A stretch of DNA of 64,000 nucleotides from Aquabacterium sp. (GTDB lineage Bacteria > Pseudomonadota > Gammaproteobacteria > Burkholderiales > Burkholderiaceae_C). Below the pieces are notes generated by a model that searched no databases, had not been told where the DNA came from, and saw nothing but the letters and a program-made list of their open reading frames with translations. The position numbers and the translations under genes were made by a program. The stretch is from the NCBI GenBank assembly GCA_030654395.1, contig JAURXM010000132.1, forward strand, positions 496,001 to 560,000, given 5' to 3'. Of this stretch, positions 9,625 through 18,609 are shown piece after piece; within the stretch, counting starts at the first letter, position 1; every line of letters starts with the position of its first letter.

Positions 9625-10083
9625 ATGGCTGGTATCTTCATCATTGCGCACGCCCCTCTTGCTTCAGCTTTGAAGCTGGCGGCCATGCATTGCTTCCCTG
9701 AAGCCGCGCAAGCCATGCAAATACTGGATGTGCCCCCCAATTTACCACGTGATGAAATCGAGGCCCAGGCACGCGTGCTGCTCAGCATGGCCCTAGATGG
9801 TGATGCGCGTGGTGAGGTGCTCATCTTGACCGATGTTTTTGGGGCCACACCCTGCAACACCATGCAATCTTTGGCTGACGGCGTGCATGTGAAAATTGTC
9901 ACCGGCGCCAATGTGCCCATGCTGTGGCGCACCTTGAACTACGTCGCTGAACCGCTTGAAACCTTGGTGATGCGTGCTGTGGCCGGCGGCACGCAAGGTG
10001 TCATGCAGATCGGTACAAACCGCCCTCACAACCAGATCGCAGCACTGACACATGATCAAGACCACCATCACCATCAGCAATAA
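9625..10083 (+). CDS. PTS system mannose-type EIIA component
   Basis: A 152-residue EIIA of the mannose (fructose/man) superfamily. His9 in the opening segment FIIAHAPLA aligns with the phosphorylated histidine (His10 in E. coli ManX), and the GATPCN segment matches the conserved loop around residues 73-78. No membrane EIIC/EIID genes are nearby, so it is probably a regulatory rather than a sugar-transport EIIA, as in other Burkholderiales. The last residues (HDQDHHHHQQ) are histidine-rich because they are encoded within the 32 bp overlap with the HPr gene that follows. Confidence 0.9.
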   Translation: MAGIFIIAHAPLASALKLAAMHCFPEAAQAMQILDVPPNLPRDEIEAQARVLLSMALDGDARGEVLILTDVFGATPCNTMQSLADGVHVKIVTGANVPMLWRTLNYVAEPLETLVMRAVAGGTQGVMQIGTNRPHNQIAALTHDQDHHHHQQ

Positions 10084-10321
10084 GTTGGGGCTGCATGCAC
10101 GCGCATCGGCCAAATTAACCAAGCTCGCCAGCAGTTTCCCTTGTGAGGTGTTCATGGCGCGCAATGACCGCCGCGTGAATGCCAAAAGCATCATGGGCGT
10201 CATGATGCTGGCCGCCGGCTTGGGCGCAAGCGTTGAGGTGGAGTGCGAAGGCGCACGCGAGGATGAGGCCATGCAAGCCTTGCTGGCACTCATTCATGAT
10301 AAGTTTGGTGAGGGCGAGTAA
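10052..10321 (+). CDS. ptsH: Phosphocarrier protein HPr
   Basis: An 89-residue HPr with the active-site histidine at residue 15 (GLHARAS) and the regulatory serine at residue 46 in NAKSIMGVMML. The serine can be phosphorylated by HPr kinase/phosphorylase, and an hprK gene lies elsewhere in this window (54189-55151). The gene overlaps the preceding EIIA gene by 32 bp, which implies translational coupling. In many related genomes ptsI (enzyme I) follows directly; here the next gene is an unrelated outer-membrane protein after a 204 bp gap with two hairpins. Confidence 0.95.
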   Translation: MIKTTITISNKLGLHARASAKLTKLASSFPCEVFMARNDRRVNAKSIMGVMMLAAGLGASVEVECEGAREDEAMQALLALIHDKFGEGE

Positions 10322-10388
10322 ACCCTAGGTGCGCGAGCCCCCTGCTTTAGGTGGGCCTTGGCTTGAATATCCCCGCTTGGTGGCATTG

Positions 10389-10410
10389 CATGTCGCTTGT
10401 CGGCGACATG
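10389..10410. repeat. Hairpin-forming inverted repeat downstream of ptsH
   Basis: CATGTCGC and GCGACATG form an 8 bp perfect stem around a 6-base loop. It lies 67 bp after ptsH and is immediately followed by a second palindrome. No U-tract follows, so it is not a typical intrinsic terminator. Confidence 0.6.
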
Positions 10411-10418
10411 GCCGCCCG

Positions 10419-10440
10419 TTTGCCTTGGCGCCAAGGCAAA
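10419..10440. repeat. 22 bp perfect palindrome upstream of the MetA-type porin gene
   Basis: The sequence reads TTTGCCTTGG, CG, CCAAGGCAAA, a complete 22 bp self-complementary element. It sits 85 bp before the next start codon. Being perfectly symmetric, it could be an operator for a dimeric regulator or an mRNA hairpin. It has no terminator-like U-tract. Confidence 0.65.
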
Positions 10441-10525
10441 GTGTGTGTCCCTGTGTAGACCGTGCCGCGTTAAACCACCGGCCGTGATGGCACAGCCCTT
10501 TAAATCAGCAAGTCAAGGAGTCGAG

Positions 10526-11602
10526 ATGGCCCGCGCCCGCATTTGTTCAGTATCTGTTTTGCCGATCCAAGTTTCAGCCTTGGTGCTGGCTTTGGCGAGC
10601 GCCGGCCAGGCTTTGGCCGCCGAAAACGGTTTGCAGCGTTACTCACCAGGCGTGGGCGGCAGCGACATGACATCGCCCTTGGTGCCCGGTTGGTATGTGC
10701 AGATGCCTTTGGTGGCTTATCACGCCAATAAGATGAAGGGTGGGGATGGCAACAAGGCCACGTCAGCGACGCCAGCAGGGCCCTTGCCAGATTTGCGGTC
10801 TGAGATCGACATCAAGACGGACACCTATGCCTTGCTGCCGCGGTTGACTTACCTTGATTCCACGCGCTTTCTGGGTGCCAATGTGGGCCTGACCGTCATG
10901 CTGCCTTTGGTCAAGCGCAAAGCCACTTTCGTGGCGACGCCTCTTTATCCTGCTGGTTTGGATCCGTCCATACCGCCTTTGGTGACGCCTGGTGTACAGG
11001 CCAAAGTCGCGGGCCAAAATGGCTCCGAAATGGGCATCGGCGACATCGAAGTGTCCCCCTTGATGCACTGGGAAATTGGCGACAACCAAGCAGTCACGTT
11101 CGCGCCCACCTTGGTGCTGCCAACGGGTGATTACAACGTAGCCAAACGCGTCAACACGGGTTACGGCAACTTCTTCACTTTCCGCCCATCGGTTCAATAC
11201 GCCTACATTGGCGACGGCTGGGACATCGGCGCGCGTGGCGTGCTGTCGTTCAATACCCGCAATCAAGACAACGGTTACTTCTCTGGCCACATGTTCAACT
11301 TGGACTACCAGTTGATGGCCTTTGTCTCTGAGGATGTGCGTGTGGGGGTGCAAGGCTACTTCGTGCGCCAAGTCACCAAGGACTCGCAGGATTTGACTGG
11401 TTTCACAGGCACGCAGCAAACGGCGTTGAGCAAGGAAATCATCAATGGCAACAAGGCCAGCGCCAACGCGATCGGGCCTGCTGTCGGTTGGTTGAGCAAC
11501 GGGGGTGAATTCCTGCTTGAGGGCAAGTTCCTCAAAGAATTCAGTGCCCGCAACCGCACCGAAGGTCAGGCTTTCTGGTTGACCTTGTCCAAGCCTTTGT
11601 AA
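10526..11602 (+). CDS. Outer-membrane SphA/MetA-pathway-type protein
   Basis: A 358-residue exported protein with a clear signal peptide (hydrophobic residues about 10-30, cleavage near QALA). The mature chain alternates aromatic and polar residues as in beta-barrels and closely resembles the phenol-degradation meta-pathway protein group (Phenol_MetA_deg), implicated in uptake of hydrophobic aromatic compounds across the outer membrane. The start at 10526 is supported by AAGGAG six bases upstream and by the signal peptide; the open frame extends further upstream without these features. The gene ends 27 bp before the chalcone-isomerase-like gene, so the two are probably co-transcribed. Confidence 0.75.
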   Translation: MARARICSVSVLPIQVSALVLALASAGQALAAENGLQRYSPGVGGSDMTSPLVPGWYVQMPLVAYHANKMKGGDGNKATSATPAGPLPDLRSEIDIKTDTYALLPRLTYLDSTRFLGANVGLTVMLPLVKRKATFVATPLYPAGLDPSIPPLVTPGVQAKVAGQNGSEMGIGDIEVSPLMHWEIGDNQAVTFAPTLVLPTGDYNVAKRVNTGYGNFFTFRPSVQYAYIGDGWDIGARGVLSFNTRNQDNGYFSGHMFNLDYQLMAFVSEDVRVGVQGYFVRQVTKDSQDLTGFTGTQQTALSKEIINGNKASANAIGPAVGWLSNGGEFLLEGKFLKEFSARNRTEGQAFWLTLSKPL

Positions 11603-11629
11603 TGTGATGTTGTGTCAGAGGGTTTCACC

Positions 11630-12274
11630 ATGTCAGATGATCTAGTTAGGCGTGATGTCATGGACCCCTCTCGTCGGCAGCTGCTGGCCGGGACGGCTGC
11701 GGCCACCCTGATGCCTTGGGCGATGCCTGCACACGCATCGGTTGAGATGGAAGGCGTTGAGTTGGCTGAGTCCATCACTGCGTATGGGCAAAAACTGGTC
11801 CTCAATGGCGCAGCGGTGCGCAAGCGCGGCTACTTCAAAGCCGACGTGACGGCCTTGTACTTGCCTGAGCGTCGCACGACCGCCGAGGCTGTTTACAAGC
11901 TTGATGGGGTGCGGCGCATTCAGCTCAACATCCTGCGCGAGTTCACCTCGTCAACCATCACGCGCATCTTTTTGGCCGACTTCAAGCAGTCTGCTACGGA
12001 TGACGAGTTCAAGCGTCTGATCGGGCCTATTGGGCAGATTGGCGCGGCCTACTCGAACGTCAAGCGGGTATCCAAAGGCGATGTGGTCAACCTAGATTGG
12101 CTGCCCGGCACAGGTTGGATGGCCTCGCACAATGGCAAAGTATTGACGGCTGAAAACGGTGGCGTCATGGCCATCAAGGATGAATTGGCCTACCAAATCT
12201 ACCTGCGCATGTACATCGGTCAAGCCGCGCCTGAAGACTTGCGCAATGGTTTGTTGGGCCGCACTCGCCTGTAA
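11630..12274 (+). CDS. Chalcone-isomerase-like exported protein
   Basis: A 214-residue protein with a Tat-type signal peptide: twin arginine in PSRRQLLAG, then a hydrophobic stretch ending PAHAS. The mature domain (LNGAAVRKRGYFKADVTALY and later LTAENGGVMAIKDEL) matches the bacterial chalcone-isomerase-like family, whose members usually lack known flavonoid substrates. The real enzymatic role is unknown. ATG 11630 was chosen over the GTG at 11612 because AGAGGG precedes it. It follows the outer-membrane protein gene closely and may act with it in the envelope. Confidence 0.75.
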   Translation: MSDDLVRRDVMDPSRRQLLAGTAAATLMPWAMPAHASVEMEGVELAESITAYGQKLVLNGAAVRKRGYFKADVTALYLPERRTTAEAVYKLDGVRRIQLNILREFTSSTITRIFLADFKQSATDDEFKRLIGPIGQIGAAYSNVKRVSKGDVVNLDWLPGTGWMASHNGKVLTAENGGVMAIKDELAYQIYLRMYIGQAAPEDLRNGLLGRTRL

Positions 12275-12306
12275 GCCTCGCGGGTAAAGCGAGCTCAGAT
12301 GGGTGT

Positions 12307-14196
12307 TCAGATGTGGCCGTAGTGTGCGTCCAGCATCGGCGGCAGGGGGGACTCGATTAAGCCTGCTGCCAGCCTCAGGGCATCGGCACTGTCGTCAGAC
12401 AACAAGCCTTGTGGGCTGTGGTTGACAGCCTCTTCCACCCAAGCTTTGAGCAGCATGGGGCGCATCATCCAAGACAGCTCTTGTACGCCTGCCAGCGCGT
12501 GCATCAGGGCATCTGCGTCCGGCGCATTGGCATGCACCTGCGTCGAAGGGACACCGCAGCGGGCCATCACTGCTGTAAACCACGCCCGCCCAGCTAGGCT
12601 GGTGACCCCGCTCGTTTCATCGACAGGGATGAAGCGGGCCATGTAGGCCGTCAACGCGCTGATATGGGCCAACTCATGCGCAACCAGTTGGTCAAGGCCT
12701 TGCCCTTGGCCTGTCATCGGCCGCATATAGGCTTGACGGTCTTGCTTGGTCTCCATGCGGTGGCGCAGTGCCAGCCACCACAAACGCTCCCGGGGGCTCA
12801 CTTTGCCATCTGCGCGAAGCAGGTCGCGGGCGCTTTCTACCAAGGTTCGGCGCAGTTCAATGGGGTCCGTTGCGATGACCCCGGTCAGGCGTTCGAACTC
12901 TGGCACGTGTCGGTGCGGCATCAGGTCGGCCACATCGTCCAAGATGCGTTGGGCGTGGTGCAGCCCTTCGCTCATGAGGTGCCAGAGTTGACGTTCGCGC
13001 TCGTTGTGGATGTCCATCATCAGGGCCAGCACGATCAGCCGTTGCTCTTTGGGGCCAGCGAGGTTTCTGAGCCTGAGCATGGCCTCACGGTCGGCGTCGA
13101 TGCGCTGTTTTTGGGCTTGCTCTGCAAGCTTGACAGCGTCCTGTGGGGCCTGCAGGTTGGGCGTGAGCAGGCCGTTGAGGCTGCCTCTGGCGTGGCGTGG
13201 CTCGACCGCTTCGAGCCTGAGCAAGGGCGCTGGCAGTGGCGGCAAAATGGCCCCGTGCAGGCGCTTGATGCGTTCGGACAAGCGAGGGTGTGTCGCCAAG
13301 CAGGTGCTGTTGCCTGATTCGTGCAAAAGCAGCGAGGCCACCATGCCCGCACCAGGGTGGCGCATGCGCCCAGCCAAGCCCTGTTGGTCATGCCAGATTT
13401 TGCGCAGGACGTTGCTGAGCCCGTCGCGTGACCGCGTGAACTGAATGGCATTGGCGTCGGCCAAAAACTCGCGCTGCCGGGATACGGCCGCTTGTAAGGC
13501 ACGCCCGGCGACCCACCCCAGCCAGCCTAGGCCCGAGAAAATCAGCCCTACCAGCCAAGGCGCAGGGCTGATGTGGCCGTTGTCGTCCGGTGTCATCAGC
13601 GTTTGACCGTAGCCGTGTACCAAAGACAGGCCCCAAACGAGCGCCAGCACGCGCATGGACAAAGGCAGATCGTTTTCTTTGATGTGGCCAAACTCATGGC
13701 TGACCAACCCTTGCAATTCTGCGCGTGTGAGGCGGTCAAGCGCACCGCGTGTGACGCACAAGACCATGTCCTGTGGCCCCCAGCCTGCCACAAAGGCATT
13801 GATCGCATCCTCTTTGGGTAGCACGAAGATGCGCGGGATGGCCTGCCCGCTGGCCAGCGCCATCTCATCGACCACGTTGAGCAGACGGCGCTCGGTGGCG
13901 TCATCCGGATCCGTGACTTCGCGCCCGCCCAGCCAGTGCGCTACACGGGTCCCTCCGCCATCACGCAAGCGCTGGGTTTCGACCAAGCAGCCGCCCAGCA
14001 CGAACAACACAACCACTGCTGTGTTGGTCTCAAAGAACAAGGCTGGAAAGCCGATGGCGAATGGGATGACGAGTTTGTAGGCCAGCCCAAGCAGCAGATT
14101 GACCGTGACAGTCAAGCCGGCCAGCAGCACCACGAACCATGCCAGCAGGCGCAGGGTTTGCAGTTGGGCGTGATGCTGATGTTGTCTGAATTGCAT
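12307..14196 (-). CDS. M48 family membrane metalloprotease with C-terminal TerB-like region
   Basis: A 629-residue protein with two N-terminal membrane segments (about residues 18-41 and 57-72), the zinc motif HEFGH at 167-171, a third membrane segment near 215-235 and the third zinc ligand in SRQREFLADANA. This arrangement matches HtpX/Ste24-type M48 proteases. About 300 further residues follow the protease. They include ARDLLRADGKVSPRERLWW, which resembles TerB-like domains, so the architecture is larger than HtpX (about 290 residues). An ATG at 14196 was preferred to a TTG at 14214. The upstream lemA gene ends 18 bp before it, a common pairing. Confidence 0.85.
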   Translation of the reverse strand: MQFRQHQHHAQLQTLRLLAWFVVLLAGLTVTVNLLLGLAYKLVIPFAIGFPALFFETNTAVVVLFVLGGCLVETQRLRDGGGTRVAHWLGGREVTDPDDATERRLLNVVDEMALASGQAIPRIFVLPKEDAINAFVAGWGPQDMVLCVTRGALDRLTRAELQGLVSHEFGHIKENDLPLSMRVLALVWGLSLVHGYGQTLMTPDDNGHISPAPWLVGLIFSGLGWLGWVAGRALQAAVSRQREFLADANAIQFTRSRDGLSNVLRKIWHDQQGLAGRMRHPGAGMVASLLLHESGNSTCLATHPRLSERIKRLHGAILPPLPAPLLRLEAVEPRHARGSLNGLLTPNLQAPQDAVKLAEQAQKQRIDADREAMLRLRNLAGPKEQRLIVLALMMDIHNERERQLWHLMSEGLHHAQRILDDVADLMPHRHVPEFERLTGVIATDPIELRRTLVESARDLLRADGKVSPRERLWWLALRHRMETKQDRQAYMRPMTGQGQGLDQLVAHELAHISALTAYMARFIPVDETSGVTSLAGRAWFTAVMARCGVPSTQVHANAPDADALMHALAGVQELSWMMRPMLLKAWVEEAVNHSPQGLLSDDSADALRLAAGLIESPLPPMLDAHYGHI

Positions 14197-14214
14197 GGCA
14201 GGCTGACAGGGCAA

Positions 14215-14808
14215 TCAGAAGCTGACTTTGATCGCGCTGCGCTCGGCCTCTGTCGTGGTGGCTTGCAGCATGGCGGCTGTTTTGAAGCCAAACAAGTTGG
14301 CGACCAGATTGCCGGGGAACTGGTGCGCTGCGTTGTTGTAGTCCAGTGATGCGTCGTTGAACAGTTGCCGCGAGAAGGTCACTTTGTTCTCGGTGTGGGT
14401 CAGCTCTTCACTGAGCTCGCGCATGCTTTGGTCGGCTTTGAGCTCAGGGTAGGCCTCGACAGCGACCTGAAAGCGCCCCATGGCGGTGGCCAGCAAACCT
14501 TCAGCCATGCCTAGGCTCTGGATGGGGCCGGGCTGGTTGGGTTTGGACTTGACCAAGTCTGTTGCGGCCATGACCTGCGCGCGGGCTGCGGTGACGCGCT
14601 CTAGGGTGTCACGCTCGTGTTCAAGGTACTTGCGGGCGATCTCGACCAAATTGGGGATCAAGTCGTGGCGGCGCTTGAGTTGGGTGTCAATTTGCGCAAA
14701 GGCGTTGGCGATCTCATTGCGCAGTCGAACCAAGCGGTTGTACGCACCCACGGCCCAGAATAACAACAGGGCGCCAATGGCGAGTAGGGTGATCTGGGTG
14801 GTGGTCAA
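14215..14808 (-). CDS. LemA family protein
   Basis: A 197-residue protein with an N-terminal membrane helix (residues about 6-24) followed by a helical domain containing YNRLVRLRNEIANAFAQID and RRHDLIPNLVEIARKY, the standard LemA signatures, and FPGNLVANLFGF near the C-terminus. LemA proteins are membrane-anchored with the helical domain outside or in the periplasm. Their function is poorly understood, but they are frequently encoded beside M48 proteases, as here. The two genes form a tight operon read on the minus strand. Confidence 0.93.
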   Translation of the reverse strand: MTTTQITLLAIGALLLFWAVGAYNRLVRLRNEIANAFAQIDTQLKRRHDLIPNLVEIARKYLEHERDTLERVTAARAQVMAATDLVKSKPNQPGPIQSLGMAEGLLATAMGRFQVAVEAYPELKADQSMRELSEELTHTENKVTFSRQLFNDASLDYNNAAHQFPGNLVANLFGFKTAAMLQATTTEAERSAIKVSF

Positions 14809-14876
14809 GTGAGGGCCTTTTGCCGTGTGTCGTCAGTGGATTGGCGCCCACTTTACAGGTAAAGCGCACAGCGGAA

Positions 14877-15608
14877 CTACAAGTAGTAACTGAGGTAACC
14901 GTCCTTGCGCAGGACGCAGGCTGGGCATTGGCCGCAGCCATATCCCCAAGCATGGCGCTGTTGTCGGTCTCCTAGATAGCAGGTGTGTGTGTGCTCAATG
15001 ATCAGGTCATTGAGTGCCTGCCCGCCGAGTTGGTCAGTCATGGCCCAAGTTTGGGCCTTGGTCAGCCACATCAGCGGCGTCTCAATGGTCATAGGGCTGT
15101 CCAAACCTAAGCTGATGGCTACTTGCAGGGCTTTGAGGGTGTTATCGCGGCAATCTGGGTAGCCGGAATAGTCGGTCTCACACATGCCGCCAATCAAGAC
15201 AGAGGCGCCACGGCGGTAAGCCAGCGCGGCTGCAAAATTCAAGAACAGCAAGTTGCGACCGGGCACAAAGGTATTGGGCAGGCCGTTGGCCAGCATCTCG
15301 ATGGCGCGGGACTCGGTCAGTGCCGTGTCTGATATTTGCCCCAGCAGGCTCAAGTCCAACAGGTGGTCCTCACCGAGTCGGGCGCCCCAATGCGGGAAGG
15401 CTTTGGCGATCTCTGCGCGCACTGGGGCGCGGCAGTCCAGCTCAACCCTGTGACGCTGCCCGTAGTCAAACCCAACGGTTTCGACTTGGGCGTAACGGGA
15501 CAAGGCCCACGCCAAGCACGCGGTGGAGTCTTGCCCGCCGGAGAAGACCACCAAGACCTTGCGTGGGTCGAGTGTGGATGGGTCATTGGATGGGGTGTGG
15601 GGCGTCAT
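14877..15608 (-). CDS. queC: 7-cyano-7-deazaguanine synthase
   Basis: QueC converts 7-carboxy-7-deazaguanine to preQ0 with ATP and ammonia in queuosine biosynthesis. The 243-residue protein has the PP-loop motif [12 protein letters not shown] near the N-terminus, the [10 protein letters not shown] segment, and the C-terminal zinc-binding cysteines (CGQCPAC plus an upstream CY). The start at 15608 gives the family's usual length; an open extension of 46 codons upstream has no homologous character. The gene is divergent from fpr with about 140 bp between. Confidence 0.93.
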   Translation of the reverse strand: MTPHTPSNDPSTLDPRKVLVVFSGGQDSTACLAWALSRYAQVETVGFDYGQRHRVELDCRAPVRAEIAKAFPHWGARLGEDHLLDLSLLGQISDTALTESRAIEMLANGLPNTFVPGRNLLFLNFAAALAYRRGASVLIGGMCETDYSGYPDCRDNTLKALQVAISLGLDSPMTIETPLMWLTKAQTWAMTDQLGGQALNDLIIEHTHTCYLGDRQQRHAWGYGCGQCPACVLRKDGYLSYYL

Positions 15609-15747
15609 ATTGGGGGCTGGCTGGGCGGTCTTCAAAGCATAGCGCACGCCTGAAATCACGCCGAAATGGGCGGGGTGCGATCTGGGCGACAATGTAGGGT
15701 TTTTACAGGTAGATTCAGGCCGCTCGGCCCCATCAGGACACTTCAAT

Positions 15748-16524
15748 ATGGCCGCGTTTAATCAAGAGACCGTTACCTACGTTCACCATTGGAACGAGTC
15801 ACTGTTCAGCTTCAAGACCACCCGTGACCCTGCATTGCGTTTTGCCAGTGGGCATTTCGTGATGATCGGACTTGAAGTCAACGGTAAGCCGCTGATGCGT
15901 GCGTATTCGATCGCCAGCGCCAACTACGAAGAACACCTTGAGTTTTTGAGCATCAAGGTGCAAGACGGCCCCTTGACGTCGCGTTTGCAGCATCTGCAAG
16001 TGGGGGACAAGTTGTTGGTCAGCCGCAAGGCCGTGGGCACCTTGGTGGTGGATGACCTCAAGCCGGCGATGAATTTGTACCTGTTTGGCACCGGCACAGG
16101 CTTGGCGCCGTTCATGAGCATCATCCAAGACCCTTACACCTACGAGAAGTTCGAGAAGGTGATTTTGGTTCATGGTGTGCGCACCGTGAGTGAGCTGGCG
16201 TACCACGACTTCATCAGTCAAGAGTTACCGGGCCATGAGTTGCTGGGTGATTTGGTTCGCGAGAAGTTGCTGTACTACCCCTTGGTCACACGTGAGCCAT
16301 TTCGCAACCAAGGCCGTCTGACGGAGTTGATTGAAAACGGCAAGATGGCCGCCGATCTGGGTTTGCAGCCACTGAACTCGGCCACCGACCGCGCCATGAT
16401 GTGCGGCAGCCCGTCGATGCTGGTTGATTTGTGCAAGATTTTGGATGCCCGTGGCTTCAAAGTCTCGGCATCGCAAGGTGAGCCTGGCGACTATGTGATC
16501 GAACGTGCGTTCGTGGAGAAATGA
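15748..16524 (+). CDS. fpr: Ferredoxin/flavodoxin-NADP+ reductase
   Basis: A 258-residue FAD enzyme. [16 protein letters not shown] is the FAD-binding RxYS motif of the bacterial subclass of FNR, and [13 protein letters not shown] is the NADP-binding segment; the chain ends with the aromatic-containing tail region [10 protein letters not shown]. It moves electrons between NADPH and ferredoxin or flavodoxin in the cytosol. The stop codon overlaps the start of the crotonase gene (ATGA), so the two are translationally coupled. Confidence 0.92.
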   Translation: MAAFNQETVTYVHHWNESLFSFKTTRDPALRFASGHFVMIGLEVNGKPLMRAYSIASANYEEHLEFLSIKVQDGPLTSRLQHLQVGDKLLVSRKAVGTLVVDDLKPAMNLYLFGTGTGLAPFMSIIQDPYTYEKFEKVILVHGVRTVSELAYHDFISQELPGHELLGDLVREKLLYYPLVTREPFRNQGRLTELIENGKMAADLGLQPLNSATDRAMMCGSPSMLVDLCKILDARGFKVSASQGEPGDYVIERAFVEK

Positions 16525-17354
16525 CCATGAATGACCGTGTCACCGTGGTCATTGAGGGCGATATGGCCGTCGTCACGCTGAATCGCGCTGACAAGCACAA
16601 TGGCATGGACTTCCCTATGTTGGATGCCATGTTGTCGGCTCAGAGGCAGGTGCGCCGCAACCGGCACGTGCGTGCGGTGATTCTGCGCGGGGATGGGCCT
16701 TCGTTTTGCTCGGGGCTGGACTTCAAGACGGCCATGAGCCAGCCAGTGCGCACCTTGTTGCGTGCGACACAGTTGTTGTGGCCGTTTGCCAATCAGTTCC
16801 AACGCTGGAGCGTGGGTTGGCGCAAAGTGGGCGTGCCTGTGATCGCGGTGATGCATGGCAACTGCTTTGGCGCTGGGTTGCAATTGGCGCTGGGTGCGGA
16901 TATTCGCATCAGTCGCCCTGACGCGAAATTGTCTTTGCTTGAGGCCAAATGGGGCTTGGTGCCCGATATGGGCGGCGTGTGCACCTTGCGCGAGCTGGTG
17001 CGGATGGACGTGGCGAAAGAGCTGACCTTCACAGGTCGGGTGATCTCGGGTGAAGAGGGACACCGCCTTGGGCTGGTTTCCCACCTGAGCGATGATCCGA
17101 TGGCCGCGGCGCGTCTGTTGGCCGAGGAAATCGCCACGCGTTCGCCAGACGGGGTGGCTGCTGGTAAGTTTTTGCTGCAGCAAGCTTGGCTCGCTGGTGA
17201 TTATTTGGCCCTTCGTGCGGAGCGTCTTTGGCAGCGGCGTGTGATGGGCCGGGCGAACCAGCGCATTGCCATGGCGCGCGAGCAAGCACGTGGGCAGGCC
17301 GCGGCCAAGGGCACGTCAGCGCGGCTCAAGCCGTTTAAGCCTCGGCAGTGGTGA
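16521..17354 (+). CDS. Crotonase-family enoyl-CoA hydratase/isomerase
   Basis: A 277-residue crotonase-fold enzyme. The oxyanion-hole regions are PSFCSGLDF and GNCFGAGLQLALGADIR. Both glutamates that correspond to the catalytic pair of rat crotonase appear present (LLEAKWG and VAKELTFTG), which suggests true hydratase activity; the substrate is not evident. It overlaps fpr by four bases and is followed after 22 bp by an SMP-30-like gene, so the three may be one transcript. The C-terminus is basic (KGTSARLKPFKPRQW). Confidence 0.82.
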   Translation: MTMNDRVTVVIEGDMAVVTLNRADKHNGMDFPMLDAMLSAQRQVRRNRHVRAVILRGDGPSFCSGLDFKTAMSQPVRTLLRATQLLWPFANQFQRWSVGWRKVGVPVIAVMHGNCFGAGLQLALGADIRISRPDAKLSLLEAKWGLVPDMGGVCTLRELVRMDVAKELTFTGRVISGEEGHRLGLVSHLSDDPMAAARLLAEEIATRSPDGVAAGKFLLQQAWLAGDYLALRAERLWQRRVMGRANQRIAMAREQARGQAAAKGTSARLKPFKPRQW

Positions 17355-17376
17355 GGCTGGTGGTGCCGGAGACAAA

Positions 17377-18600
17377 ATGACAAAAAAATATGGGCTTATG
17401 TCCTCGGGCATGCTGCTTGCGGTCGTTTTGGCTTATTTGGCTTTTTGGCCAACCCCAGCTGACCCTGTCGCATGGCAGCCGCCCAAGGATGCGGGCTATG
17501 TGGGCGATCACGCTGTCAACCACAAGCTGGCCGAGTTGCAGCAATGGGCGCTGGGTAGCGAGCAAGAAGGCCCTGAGTTCATCGCTGTCAGTGATGGGGT
17601 TCTTTATACCGGCCTGAGCAACGGCGATATCTTGAAGATCAATGCCGACGGCCAGCAGCAGGAGTTGGTGGTCAATACGGGCGGCCGACCTTTGGGTTTG
17701 GACGTGGATACGCAAGGTCGCCTGTTGGTGGCCGATGGCCTGCGCGGTTTGCTGCGTGTGACCGGCCGTGGCCACGATGCCAAAATAGAAAGCCTGTTGA
17801 CCACCGTGCAGCAACCTGTGGCAAACGATTTGGTTCGGTATGCGGATGCGGTCAAAATCGGACAGGATGGCACCATCTGGCTGACGGATGCATCCCGTCG
17901 CTTTGATCCCAAAGACTGGGGCGGCACGTTTGAGGCCAGCGTCTTGGATATTTTGGAGCAGCAGTGCACAGGGCGTGTGATTGCGCAGAACCCGATTACC
18001 TTGGCTGCACGCGTGGCCATGGATGGCTTGTGCTTCCCCAATGGGCTGGAGTTTTCTGGTGATGGCAAGACCATGTACGTGTCTGAGACAGGTAGCTACC
18101 GTATCTTGGCTGTCAACATGGTGAAGCTGGCATCGCTTGGTGCTGATCAAGGCGCCAAGGCTGTGCCTACGCTGACGCAAGCCATGAAGCTGGGTGCGGT
18201 CACGGTGTTTGCTGATAATTTGCCCGGTTTCCCGGATAACCTGACCCGCAGTTCATCTGGTCGGATCTGGGTTGGGTTGACCAAGCCGCGTAGCCCGGTG
18301 GTTGATGCGCTGGCGCCTTACCCCTTCTTGCGTCAAATCACCTTGCGTCTGCCGCGCTTTTTATGGCCTGTGCCGCCAGCTTATGGGCATGTGATCGCCT
18401 ATGACGAAAAGGGCACGGTTGTCGATGATTTGCAGGATCCTACGGGCGCCTACCCAGAGACCACCGCCGCGACCGAGGCTTACGGCAAGCTCTATATCCA
18501 GAGCTTGCACTCGCACACGATTGGCTGGATCCCCTACGTGGGCCCACAGGTGCCGAGGGCCGAGGTAGAGGATTATTTAGACGGCATTCTGGCGCACTGA
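17377..18600 (+). CDS. SMP-30/strictosidine-synthase-like beta-propeller protein
   Basis: A 407-residue protein with an N-terminal hydrophobic anchor or signal (GMLLAVVLAYLAFWP). A six-bladed-propeller-type sequence follows. FPNGLEFSGDGKTMYVSET and LPGFPDNLTRSSSGRIWVGL are hallmark segments of the strictosidine-synthase/APMAP/gluconolactonase group. Such proteins hydrolyse lactones or esters, but no substrate can be inferred. The start at 17377 has GGAG five bases upstream; a longer frame overlapping the crotonase gene was rejected. Confidence 0.82.
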   Translation: MTKKYGLMSSGMLLAVVLAYLAFWPTPADPVAWQPPKDAGYVGDHAVNHKLAELQQWALGSEQEGPEFIAVSDGVLYTGLSNGDILKINADGQQQELVVNTGGRPLGLDVDTQGRLLVADGLRGLLRVTGRGHDAKIESLLTTVQQPVANDLVRYADAVKIGQDGTIWLTDASRRFDPKDWGGTFEASVLDILEQQCTGRVIAQNPITLAARVAMDGLCFPNGLEFSGDGKTMYVSETGSYRILAVNMVKLASLGADQGAKAVPTLTQAMKLGAVTVFADNLPGFPDNLTRSSSGRIWVGLTKPRSPVVDALAPYPFLRQITLRLPRFLWPVPPAYGHVIAYDEKGTVVDDLQDPTGAYPETTAATEAYGKLYIQSLHSHTIGWIPYVGPQVPRAEVEDYLDGILAH

Positions 18601-18609
18601 GTGGGTTGA

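Noticed and set aside
12664..13317. A 217-codon plus-strand frame
   Set aside because: It is the antisense of the M48 protease gene and encodes no recognisable protein.
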